From an uncultured Eubacteriales bacterium (GTDB lineage: Bacteria; Bacillota; Clostridia; Christensenellales; Aristaeellaceae): a stretch of 47,786 nucleotides of DNA. Positions 41,281 through 47,786 of this stretch are shown here, piece by piece. Position 1 is the first letter of the stretch. Every line of letters starts with the position of its first letter. Position numbers and translations under genes: made by a program. Where the stretch lies: NCBI GenBank assembly GCA_900315315.1, contig OMYT01000027.1:1-47786 (forward strand), given 5' to 3'. The notes under the pieces were generated by a model. The model was not told the origin of the DNA. It worked only from the letters and a program-made list of their open reading frames with translations, and searched no databases.

Positions 41281-41324
41281 GGGCCTGGCGTGGATTCGAA
41301 CCCACGACCTTTTGATTCGTAGTC
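41281..41324 (-). tRNA. tRNA 3'-half remnant (Arg-like anticodon ACG), probable att site
   Basis: Read on the minus strand, TGACTACGAATCA is an anticodon loop with ACG, followed by a variable loop, GTGGGTTCGAATCC (T arm) and CCAGGCC (3' acceptor strand). The 5' half of a tRNA (D arm and matching acceptor GGCCTGG) does not lie upstream. The T arm also has one base out of register. A 3' tRNA half is typical of an integration boundary, with the intact tRNA at the far end of the element. Confidence 0.55.
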
Positions 41325-41393
41325 ATGTTATACCGTACCCGCAACCCCTTATTTTTCAAGGCTCACAGCCGACAAAATTTTGTTTTTTTCATT

Positions 41394-41413
41394 TTTGACA
41401 ACCGTTTGACAAC
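41394..41413. repeat. Two TTTGACAAC direct repeats, one helical turn apart
   Basis: TTTGACAAC occurs at 41394-41402 and 41405-41413, an 11-bp period. Placed about 70 bp inside the tRNA half, they look like arm-type binding sites of a tyrosine recombinase. The rest of 41325-41597 shows no gene. Confidence 0.6.
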
Positions 41414-41597
41414 TTCCCCAAATACGCTCCCCGGCCCTCGCAAATGCAGTACGCACAAGGCTTACAGCTATCTTCAATTTGGTTTGCGTTGGCTAACTTT
41501 AGCCATATTCGGTCAAATAGTCCTGTTAGAATTCATTTTTTCCTGTAATTATGCTTGAATTTTGGCCCGCCAGGCCAAAAAGGAAGCATAAAAATAT

Positions 41598-41661
41598 GCC
41601 TGCCCCAAAAAACGGGAGAGGGCAGGCTGGATATTAACCGGGGGCAGGAGTGATCCTGCCC
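41598..41661 (-). terminator. Terminator hairpins after the LRR-TIR gene
   Basis: GCCTGCCC pairs with GGGCAGGC (41598-41627), with an A-run on its left as U tract for the minus strand. A second hairpin GGGCAGGA-GTGA-TCCTGCCC lies at 41642-41661. Confidence 0.75.
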
Positions 41662-41706
41662 TTAATCTTTTATTTCCTATGATTGTGGAAGAACTTAGTT
41701 AATCGG

Positions 41707-44397
41707 TTAATTATCACTAGAGGCTGTAACACGTATTCCATTGCTTTTGCAGTATTTCCATGCTTCTGAATCGGGAGAACAAGTCACGGTAAGATTTGGG
41801 CAGTCTCTGAATGCCTCTCCGCCGATTTCTGTTACACTGTCCGGAATGACGATGGAGGTCAGACTTGCGCAGCCTATGAATGCCCCTCCGCCGATTTCTG
41901 TTACACTGTCCGGAATGATGATCGAAGTCAGACTCGTACAGTAAGAGAACGCCTCGTCGTCGATTTTCGTTTTATTGTTCGGGATGGTGATCGAAGTCAG
42001 ACCATAACAACATTTAAATGCATATCTGCCGATTTCTGTTACACTATCCGGAATGACGACGGAAGCCAGACTTTCACAGAATCTGAATGCCGCTTCGCGT
42101 ATTATTGTTACACTGTCCGGGATGGTGACCGAAGTCAGACTTATGCATGATTCGAATGCCTCTTCGTTGATTTCTGTTACGCTGTCAGGGATCTCAAATG
42201 AAGTCAGACTTCCGCAGCTTTCAAATGTAAAAGAACTGATTTTCGTTATGCTATTGGGGAGTGTTACCGTTTTTATATAAGGATTGTTTCTGAATGCCTC
42301 GTCAGAAATTGCAATAACAGGAATACCGCCGTATTCGTTTTCGATCCTCGGATTGGGATCCAACCCGGTATATTTTTTGATGATGATCCCTTTCTCCGTC
42401 TTTTTGTAGTCGAATCCCGGCAGAATCGTGGTATTCCTGCATCCTCTCTTCTGAAGATGGCGAAAGAGTTTGGTGTTCATATCGTCTGTGATTCCGTATG
42501 CGAAATTAAGCCATTGCATCTTATGAAGCCCGATTAATTCCCGCGGAAGATCTGAATCTTCGATGCTCTCAATCATGCAGACGGCCAGATCTTTCCCGGC
42601 CTGATATTCTTTGATCAGGATATCAGTCAGATGCTCATCCGCCAGAAATGCTTTATCGAGGAACACAATCAGGCAGGCGCTGTTCTGCAGTTTTTCAATG
42701 TCTTCGCCTTCCCCGGATGCATTGTAAAGACTACAACCACTGTTTTTTATCTCAAGCAGAATTGATTTGATCACCGCTGTGTTTTGATCTGCGTACAGAC
42801 AGTAGGCAAAACCGTCGCCGTTTGCTTCATCTCTGTCTGCTGGATTGACAACGACTGAAATCCCTTTTGCGATGCGTTTTTCACCTTTGGTGAGGCCCTC
42901 GATCTTTTCCAGCGCCGATTCTGTCTCAGATGGCAAAACCGTAGCGGAGACGGCATCTTCCTTGATCGGATAATCAATTCCTTCATCCAGGATACAGCGG
43001 ATGATAGGTTTGCCATATTGGATTGCCCAGGGTATTTCATTCTCTTTGCAATATACGCTGTTGAGTGAATTCTCTGTGACAAACAGTAAAAATGCCGAAC
43101 AGTCCCGCACATGGTTTTCCAGTGTTTCATCGTATCTGTCGCCAATGGTCAGACCTTCGTCATACCAGACTTTCCAGCCGGACTCATAAAGCGTTTTAAT
43201 GATCCCCAGCACTTCATCCCTGTCCTTATGGGAATAACTGATAAAGATAAAGGGCTTTTCTTCATCCGCCAGGAAAGGGGAAGCCAGCTTTTTAAATCCA
43301 GGGGGAAGCAGGCCGTTAAAAGCTTTATACTGATAATCGTAAATGAAATGAATAGAGTTTTGTATACAATGCTGTTCTGCATAAGAGCCTTCGGAGCAGA
43401 TGACTGACAGTTTAGAACATCCATAGAAAGCGTTCGTGCCGATTTCGGTTACACTGTCCGGGATGATGATCGAAGTCAATTCTGTGCAGCCAGAGAATGC
43501 ATAAGAGCTGATTTTTGTCACGCTGTCTGGGATGATGATCGAAGTCAGGCCTGTGCAGTCTGAGAATGCCGAATTACCGATTTTTGTCACGCTGTCCGGG
43601 ATGGTGATCGAAGTCAGGTTTTCGCAGCCTGAAAATGCCGAATTACTGATTTCTGTCACGTTGTCTGGGATATCGATCGATGTAGCATTTCCATGATACG
43701 AATAAATGGTATCTCGTATAATAACGAAATCATTGTTGCCAGCTAATCTTTTGCATCCTTTGAATGCTCCATCGCCGATTTCTGTTACACTGTCCGGGAT
43801 AGTGATAGAAGTCAGACCTGTACAGCCTGAGAATGCTCTATTGCCGATCTCAGTTACGCTGTCCGGGATGGTGATCGAAGTCAGACCTGTGCAGTCTGAG
43901 AATGCCGAATTATCGATTCTTGTTACACTGTCCGGAATGATGATCGAAGTCAGGCTTGTGCAGCCTTTAAAGGCCTCAATATTGATTTTTGTTATACTAT
44001 TTGGGATGATGATCGAAGTCAGGCTTATGCAGCCTGAGAATGCCCACCTACCGATTTCTGTTACACTGTCCGGGATGGTGATCGAAGTCAGGCTTGTGCA
44101 GCTCTTAAATGCCAATTTGCCGATTTCTTTCACGCTATCTGGAATGACGATTGAAGTCAGGCTTGTGCAGCCTTCAAATGTTGAGTAATCGATTCTTGTC
44201 ACACTGTCCGGGATGGTGATCGAAGTCAGGCTTGTGCAGCCTTCAAAGGCTGAGTAACCGATTCTTGTCACACTGTCCGGGATGGTGATCGAAGTCAGGC
44301 CTGTTAAGTCTTTGAATGCCTCACAGCTGATTTCTGATATACCATCCGGAAGAACGGCACGGCCCTTATCGTCAATATAATTTGGCAGATATGCCAT
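41707..44397 (-). CDS. LRR - TIR - LRR protein (BspA-type repeats)
   Basis: An 896-residue protein. Residues 15-335 are BspA-like leucine-rich repeats of 23 residues (I-T-EIG-x-x-AF-x-GCTSLTSI-x-IPDSV). Residues 382-490 are a TIR domain: PFIFISYSHKDRDEV, GWKVWYDEGLTIGDRYDETL and NSVYCKENEIPWAIQYGK with the candidate catalytic Glu454. Residues 525-650 look like a second, degenerate TIR-type domain (YADQNTAVIKSILLEIKNSG). LRRs resume at about 695-890. There is no signal peptide and no NTPase, so it is a cytoplasmic receptor-like design. The ribosome site is AGGAAAGG. DNA is visibly AT-richer than the flanks, in keeping with transfer. Confidence 0.9.
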   Translation of the reverse strand: MAYLPNYIDDKGRAVLPDGISEISCEAFKDLTGLTSITIPDSVTRIGYSAFEGCTSLTSITIPDSVTRIDYSTFEGCTSLTSIVIPDSVKEIGKLAFKSCTSLTSITIPDSVTEIGRWAFSGCISLTSIIIPNSITKINIEAFKGCTSLTSIIIPDSVTRIDNSAFSDCTGLTSITIPDSVTEIGNRAFSGCTGLTSITIPDSVTEIGDGAFKGCKRLAGNNDFVIIRDTIYSYHGNATSIDIPDNVTEISNSAFSGCENLTSITIPDSVTKIGNSAFSDCTGLTSIIIPDSVTKISSYAFSGCTELTSIIIPDSVTEIGTNAFYGCSKLSVICSEGSYAEQHCIQNSIHFIYDYQYKAFNGLLPPGFKKLASPFLADEEKPFIFISYSHKDRDEVLGIIKTLYESGWKVWYDEGLTIGDRYDETLENHVRDCSAFLLFVTENSLNSVYCKENEIPWAIQYGKPIIRCILDEGIDYPIKEDAVSATVLPSETESALEKIEGLTKGEKRIAKGISVVVNPADRDEANGDGFAYCLYADQNTAVIKSILLEIKNSGCSLYNASGEGEDIEKLQNSACLIVFLDKAFLADEHLTDILIKEYQAGKDLAVCMIESIEDSDLPRELIGLHKMQWLNFAYGITDDMNTKLFRHLQKRGCRNTTILPGFDYKKTEKGIIIKKYTGLDPNPRIENEYGGIPVIAISDEAFRNNPYIKTVTLPNSITKISSFTFESCGSLTSFEIPDSVTEINEEAFESCISLTSVTIPDSVTIIREAAFRFCESLASVVIPDSVTEIGRYAFKCCYGLTSITIPNNKTKIDDEAFSYCTSLTSIIIPDSVTEIGGGAFIGCASLTSIVIPDSVTEIGGEAFRDCPNLTVTCSPDSEAWKYCKSNGIRVTASSDN
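41787..42264 (-). repeat. 69-bp coding repeats, C-terminal LRR block
   Basis: GATTTCTGTTACACTGTCCG, then GAAGTCAGAC, recur every 69 nt. They encode the 23-residue LRRs of the C-terminal block. Near-identity between units points to expansion by recombination. Confidence 0.9.
43418..44370 (-). repeat. 69-bp coding repeats, N-terminal LRR block
   Basis: The same 69-bp unit appears about 13 times, broken once by a divergent unit near 43680-43760. Confidence 0.9.
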
Positions 44398-44654
44398 CTT
44401 TTTTCCTTTCCTGCATTATCAATATGCATGATCGAATTGTTTTCTCTGACCCGTATTTACTTATCTTTGTATAATCTGCTCTTGATCAAAACCGCTGTCA
44501 ATTCATTCTCCTGTAGCCACTCATACACAGCAATAATCCCTATAAAACGCCTGTTTTCTCGATTCTACCATATCATACCGCCCCACCGCAACAAAAACAA
44601 CGGCAGGACTCACACGTTCCTGCCGCTTCCGCATTCCTGCAATCCCATTACGGC
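44398..44654. other. Intergenic junction with hairpin
   Basis: No gene is seen. CGGCAGGA pairs with TCCTGCCG (44601-44625) and has a T-rich run (TTGTTTTTGTTG) on the minus strand, so it is a terminator for a minus-strand gene that is no longer there. Confidence 0.6.
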
Positions 44655-45617
44655 GTGACGATCCTGTTGGGAGATGAAATCTCCGTCTTCCCGTCGGAAG
44701 AATTTGAGCTCCGGGTGATCCCGGATGGAAAATCTGTTTTTCTGCAGATGCTGGAAGGAAACAGCCGGTATCTTGACCTGCTGAGGCGTCTGGACGACGT
44801 CTTTTCCGTTTATCCGCCGGAGTTCTTTTCCCGGTTCGCGAAAAGACATTATTTTATCGGTCTGAGGTTTCTGCTGACGGATCAGATTCTGATGGACGGA
44901 AAGCGGTTCGATGGTGTTCAGTCCGTGCATACCGGATTTCTCGATGTTTATCTGGCGAAGGATGACGCAAAGGAACGGGCGATCCATCATGAGATCTGGC
45001 ACGCGATTCGCTGCGGCGAGTGCAGCGGATGGTTCGGCTCAAAGGTCTGGCACTCAACGGACCAGTACCGCCGGGTCATCTGGCGGTGCAATGCCAAATA
45101 CGGCGGAAAGGCAGCCGGGTGTAAAACGCCGCACGTCACGGAGGAAGAAGTCAAAGCAGCGTTCGTCCGGGTGGTCAACAAACTGATCGGAAACCGGGCA
45201 ATGCTGCTGGCGGACCTCAGGGAGATACAGGAGACCTACAGCGGAACAGACGAACTGAGCCAACGCCTGCACGAGCTGGATGACCGCCTGAACGCAGAAG
45301 CCGAAATGGTCCAGGAACTGATCGCCCAGAACGCCAGGGTGGCACAGAACCAGGATGATTACAACGCCGCCTACGATGCTGCGGTCAGCTGTTACGAGGC
45401 TACCAAGGCGGAGCGCGAAAAGGTGGCAGCTGACATCCGGCAGCGCGGCATCCGCAGGCGGGAATTCGAGCGGTTTATCACGGAACTGGAAAAGCTGCCC
45501 AAGGCAGTTTCGGAATTCGACGAAGCGCTCTGGGGCAGCCTGGTGGAGTATGTGACCGTGGGCAAGGACAAAACGATGGTGTTCACGCTGATTGGTGGAA
45601 CCGAGATGAAGGCATAG
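44655..45617 (+). pseudogene. Chimera of a metallopeptidase and the 3' end of a serine recombinase
   Basis: One open frame joins two unrelated parts. Residues 1-115 match lipoprotein-type zinc metallopeptidases of Clostridia, ending in the zinc motif IHHEIWHAI (HExxH). At Arg-Cys-Gly right after it the frame continues as RCGECSGWFGSKVWHS and CNAKYGG, then CKTPHVTEEEV: the zinc-beta-ribbon and coiled-coil C-terminus of a large serine recombinase. The recombinase lacks its catalytic and DNA-binding core, and the peptidase lacks its N-terminus, signal peptide and the rest of its fold. The GTG start has no ribosome site, and the frame is open upstream. A deletion fusing two genes in frame explains it best. 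Confidence 0.75.
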
Positions 45618-45641
45618 AGATGTAAAAATTCAATAAATGGG

Positions 45642-45690
45642 TTGACAAGTGACCTTTCGTTCACTATAATTAGTGAACGAAAGGTCACTT
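45642..45690 (+). promoter_or_regulatory. Consensus promoter inside a perfect inverted repeat (TetR operator)
   Basis: TTGACA (45642-45647), 17 nt, TATAAT (45665-45670): an exact consensus promoter. Arms of 20 bp (45647-45666 and 45671-45690; core AGTGACCTTTCGTTCACT) are perfect inverted repeats over spacer and -10. Each arm is itself nearly palindromic (AGTGA...TCACT), so two TetR dimers could bind. Confidence 0.85.
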
Positions 45691-45710
45691 TACTCAATGC
45701 GGAAGTTACT

Positions 45711-45986
45711 ATGGCAAAAGACACGAAAGAAAGAATTTTGATGGCAGCGCTGGATTTGTTCTCAAAAAAAAAAGACACGAAAGAAAGAATTTTGATGGCA
45801 GCGCTGGATTTGTTCTCAAAAAAAGGATATGAGGGCGCTAACATACGGGAACTGAGTGCATCCCTCGGGCTGGTCAAGTCTGGCATTTATAAGCATTTTG
45901 AGAGCAAGGAAGCTATCTGGAATGCCCTGCTGGACAGGATGATTGCCTATTACGGAGAGCATTTTGGCTCCGCCGAGCATCCCTAA
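45711..45986 (+). pseudogene. Truncated TetR regulator with in-frame duplication
   Basis: The ATG at 45711 opens MAKDTKERILMAALDLFSKK; the next 18 codons repeat KDTKERILMAALDLFSKK exactly, then GYEGANIRELSASLGLVKSG completes a TetR helix-turn-helix. The frame ends after 91 residues (EHFGSAEHP), while TetR proteins have about 190. The ligand and dimer domain is lost, and the following DNA reads as a GNAT C-terminus. Helix 1 is duplicated. Whether this short form can still bind the operator is doubtful, since TetR dimers form through the missing part. Confidence 0.85.
45717..45824 (+). repeat. 54-bp exact tandem duplication in the TetR gene
   Basis: Copies 45717-45770 and 45771-45824 start AAAGACACGAAAGAAAG and end in an A-run (CTCAAAAAAA). 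The A-runs may have guided slippage. Confidence 0.92.
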
Positions 45987-46251
45987 GGGTGCGTTTCACA
46001 GTTTCCCATACCTGCACATCATCGCCATTAAGGAAGAATACAGAGGCTTTGGTGTTGGCAAGGCTCTGCTGGATTATTCTGAGAGGATCGCATCTGAAAT
46101 GGCGGACAAGCTTTTCCTTGTGGTCGCGGATTATAATCCGGAAGCAAAGCGCTTCTACGAAAGAAATGGCTATCAGCAGGTTGGAGAAATTCCAAACCTG
46201 TACCGTCCCGGAATCACGGAATACCTGATGGCAAAGAACCTGATAAAGTGA
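45985..46251 (+). pseudogene. GNAT acetyltransferase C-terminal fragment
   Basis: The frame gives FHSFPYLHIIAIKEEYRGFG, VGKALL and FYERNGYQQVGEIPNLY: the acetyl-CoA loop (RGFGVG) and final strands of a GNAT domain. The N-terminal half is absent, replaced by the end of the TetR frame in another phase. An ATG at 45943 is open but lies inside TetR and has no ribosome site, so a product is unlikely. Confidence 0.75.
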
Positions 46252-46279
46252 TGTTTATAAGACAGTTAGGGGAAGTGGG

Positions 46280-46756
46280 ATGTATATTGTCAAAGCAGAA
46301 GCAAATCAGGTAGAGAGAATCGTAGATATGTCGATCAGAGCTTTTGAAACAGATGTCAATGTTGGCGGGGTAAAAGGTGATTGTCCGCCTGAATTCGATT
46401 CGGTAGAATGGCATCAGCAAATGGCCCGGGAGGGGCATCTGTATCAGGCAATGATCGAAAATGATCTGGTAGGGGCAGCTATTGTATTCCCGGATGAAAC
46501 AAAATGCAGCGTATACATTGGCAGGGTTTTTATTGATAGCGTCTATCATAGAAAAGGTTATGGAATTCGTTTGATGGAATGCATAGAAAAGAATTTCCCA
46601 TGGGCCACTGAGTTTAATCTGGATACCCCATGTTGGAATGAGCGGACAAATGCTTTTTACAAAAGATTAGGCTATCGAATTATCAAGGTTGAGGATGGGT
46701 TCGTCTTTTACCAGAAAAGAAACAGCGAACCCAATACCATCCAGAATTTCACATAA
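46280..46756 (+). CDS. GNAT family N-acetyltransferase
   Basis: A complete 158-residue GNAT domain. YIGRVFIDSVYHRKGYG is strand 4 with the acetyl-CoA loop (RKGYGIRL), and LDTPCWNERTNAFYKRLGY closes the fold. GGGGAAGTGGG lies before the ATG. It follows the GNAT fragment by 28 nt; both may be cargo of the island. The acceptor, perhaps an antibiotic or a small amine, is unknown. Confidence 0.88.
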   Translation: MYIVKAEANQVERIVDMSIRAFETDVNVGGVKGDCPPEFDSVEWHQQMAREGHLYQAMIENDLVGAAIVFPDETKCSVYIGRVFIDSVYHRKGYGIRLMECIEKNFPWATEFNLDTPCWNERTNAFYKRLGYRIIKVEDGFVFYQKRNSEPNTIQNFT

Positions 46757-46793
46757 AGCAAACTTCTCATTTGTGGAGGCATGAGGTTTTCAG

Positions 46794-46982
46794 ATGGAGA
46801 GACTGACAGAGAATATGATTCGCTGGGCTGAAAGCAAACTTGGCAGCACAGCGTACGAGGAGATGGAAGCGAAGCTCTCAAATGCGGGCTTTCTGATCTA
46901 TGAGCATATGGACGCGGATGAAGCAACCGACGCGTTTTTGAAGGAAAGCGGCATGAACGCCCCGGCGGGCGCCTGGCGGTGA
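46794..46982 (+). CDS. 62-residue protein of unknown function
   Basis: I do not recognise the family. MERLTENMIRWAESKLGSTA starts a mostly helical, acidic protein with no Cys or membrane helix. A GGAGGCATGAGG stretch lies upstream, although its spacing to the ATG is slightly long. The stop codon is 19 nt before the next gene, whose ribosome site lies in the gap, so both are cotranslated. It may be a small partner of the hydrolase. Confidence 0.65.
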   Translation: MERLTENMIRWAESKLGSTAYEEMEAKLSNAGFLIYEHMDADEATDAFLKESGMNAPAGAWR

Positions 46983-47001
46983 GAAAGTGAAGGAGATCGA
47001 C

Positions 47002-47786
47002 ATGTGTACGGCATTTGTCAAATACGGAAAGGACTACATCTGTGGCTTCAATATGGACATCAACGAGGAGGCCATGGACTGGAAGCTGCTCATGGATGAA
47101 AACCGGTTCGCGGTGGCGTTGTCCATGACCAACCCTGCGGACTTCGCACCCAAGGGTACGCACATCCCGCCGGAATACACGGATTCGGAGGGCGGCGTGC
47201 TGCGCATCCACGGGGTCAATCGCAACGGCTGCTTCGCGGGCCAGCTAAACAACATGCGCTTTGCCAAGGCGTCCTTTCAGATCGGCGAGGACTGTGTTCC
47301 GCTGTACCACCTGGTGGACGGCTTTATCCGTGGGAAATACGTCCTTCCTGAAGTCGAGGGGCTGGCGCGAAAGAAGCGGGTCGTTAACCTGCCCGCCGGG
47401 GTTGTCGGTATTCCGGACATGAGCATGCATTCTCTGATGAGCGATAGCGAAGGCCACATCCTGGTGGTGGAGCCTGGCAACGGAGTTGCCGCCATCTCTG
47501 AAAGGTATGCCGTGATGACCAATTTCGCGGTGCTGGAGCTGCCGGGAGATTTCACGCCGGAGAATTTCGGCTACTATGGCAAGGATCGGTACGACACCGC
47601 CCTGTCGATCTTGCGGGAGAGCGACGACGGCTTCTCGGTTCGCGAAGGACTCGGACTGCTGGACGCCGTCAAGCAGACGGGCCGCTGGGGCACCCGCGTG
47701 TCCTTCGTCTATTCGCGGAATGAGAACGCCGTCTATTATGCCACCGAGCACGATTTTGCGAATATACGGATCCACCGTTTTGCCTG
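47002..47786 (+). CDS. Choloylglycine-hydrolase-like Ntn amidase, 3' partial
   Basis: AAGGAGA precedes the ATG at 47002. The frame stays open to the window edge (261 codons), so the end is missing. It begins MCTAFVKYGKDYICGFNMDI: Cys2 is the N-terminal nucleophile of the linear-amide hydrolases (bile-salt hydrolase, penicillin V acylase), exposed after Met removal. Other family motifs are VNRNGCFAGQLNNM and NLPAGVVGIPDMSMHSLMSD, and VYSRNENAVYYATEHDFANI near the end. The usual GRNxD/GRTMD motif is GFNMD here, so the substrate-side Arg is replaced by Phe. It acts on amides; a bile-salt substrate is uncertain. Confidence 0.85.
   Translation, partial: MCTAFVKYGKDYICGFNMDINEEAMDWKLLMDENRFAVALSMTNPADFAPKGTHIPPEYTDSEGGVLRIHGVNRNGCFAGQLNNMRFAKASFQIGEDCVPLYHLVDGFIRGKYVLPEVEGLARKKRVVNLPAGVVGIPDMSMHSLMSDSEGHILVVEPGNGVAAISERYAVMTNFAVLELPGDFTPENFGYYGKDRYDTALSILRESDDGFSVREGLGLLDAVKQTGRWGTRVSFVYSRNENAVYYATEHDFANIRIHRFA

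Noticed and set aside
36700-41300. CRISPR array or cas genes near the CARF nuclease
   Set aside because: I looked for 25-40 bp direct repeats with equal spacers and for cas10/csm/cmr-like frames and found none.
41281-41324. Complete tRNA-Arg gene
   Set aside because: No D arm or 5' acceptor strand lies upstream on the minus strand, and the T arm is one base out of register.
41325-41558. 77-residue open frame on the plus strand
   Set aside because: It begins inside the tRNA remnant, has no ribosome site and runs over the TTTGACAAC repeats.
43418-44370. CRISPR-like regular repeats in the LRR gene
   Set aside because: The 69-bp period is fully coding, keeps the 23-residue LRR pattern, and has no unique spacers.

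Overview
The window looks like the chromosome of a Gram-positive, low-to-moderate GC Clostridia-type bacterium of the gut or rumen kind (Bacillota). The reasons are strong AAGGAGG-type ribosome sites before most genes, the order cmk - plsC - ispH fused to ribosomal protein S1, a GG-leader-like peptide, Cna-B and SLH-like surface proteins, a LytR-CpsA-Psr protein, and paired HD-GYP and EAL cyclic-di-GMP enzymes. A genus cannot be fixed from sequence alone; an Aristaeella/Christensenellales-like relative is only a guess.

Layout. 1-5.0 kb: a 5'-truncated Cna-B adhesin and a secreted parallel beta-helix protein. 5.0-6.8 kb (minus): an esterase, a GNAT acetyltransferase with a SHOCT-like tail, and an HTH-nucleotidyltransferase fusion. 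6.8-10.8 kb: an accessory zone with a 0.9 kb structured gene-poor stretch, a DegV protein, a RepA-like ATPase followed by octamer (iteron-like) repeats, and a small membrane zinc-ribbon protein. 10.9-15.0 kb: a LysR regulator, a 28-codon ORF behind a strong promoter, MgtE and a flippase. 15.0-16.9 kb (minus): an LCP protein and a YfbR-like HD phosphohydrolase. 17.0-20.9 kb: the core cmk-plsC-ispH/S1 operon. 21.0-23.1 kb (minus): a C39-type peptidase and an XRE regulator. 23.3-27.9 kb: a propeller HD-GYP sensor, a cation/proton antiporter and tRNA-Ser(CGA). 27.9-33.9 kb (minus): a GG-leader-like peptide and a five-gene ABC uptake operon (DUF3798 binding protein, ATPase, two permeases, small membrane protein). 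34.2-41.2 kb: an EAL protein, a small exported protein (minus), a two-gene TIR-like plus Card1-like CARF-nuclease operon, and an ABC-2 exporter. From about 41.3 kb to the right edge: a tRNA 3'-half with integrase-arm-like direct repeats, then an AT-richer, scrambled island with an LRR-TIR-LRR protein, a metallopeptidase/serine-recombinase chimera, a truncated TetR with an in-frame duplication and an intact operator, a GNAT remnant, an intact GNAT, and a choloylglycine-hydrolase-like gene cut by the window edge.

Two signals stand out. The first is a family of at least nine intergenic repeats, all in the same orientation, with short (about 36 nt) and long (about 100 nt) forms. Outer and inner stems covary between copies, and a conserved loop (TTCCGA) is complementary to the conserved 3' tail (TTCGGA), which suggests a pseudoknotted RNA. 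One copy sits as the whole 5' leader of cmk. The second is the TIR-like plus CARF-PD-(D/E)XK pair at 36.9-38.7 kb, with no CRISPR array or cas gene in the window, which could be a stand-alone nucleotide-signalling defence module. A strong internal ribosome site inside the ispH-S1 fusion, which should yield free S1, is a third solid observation.
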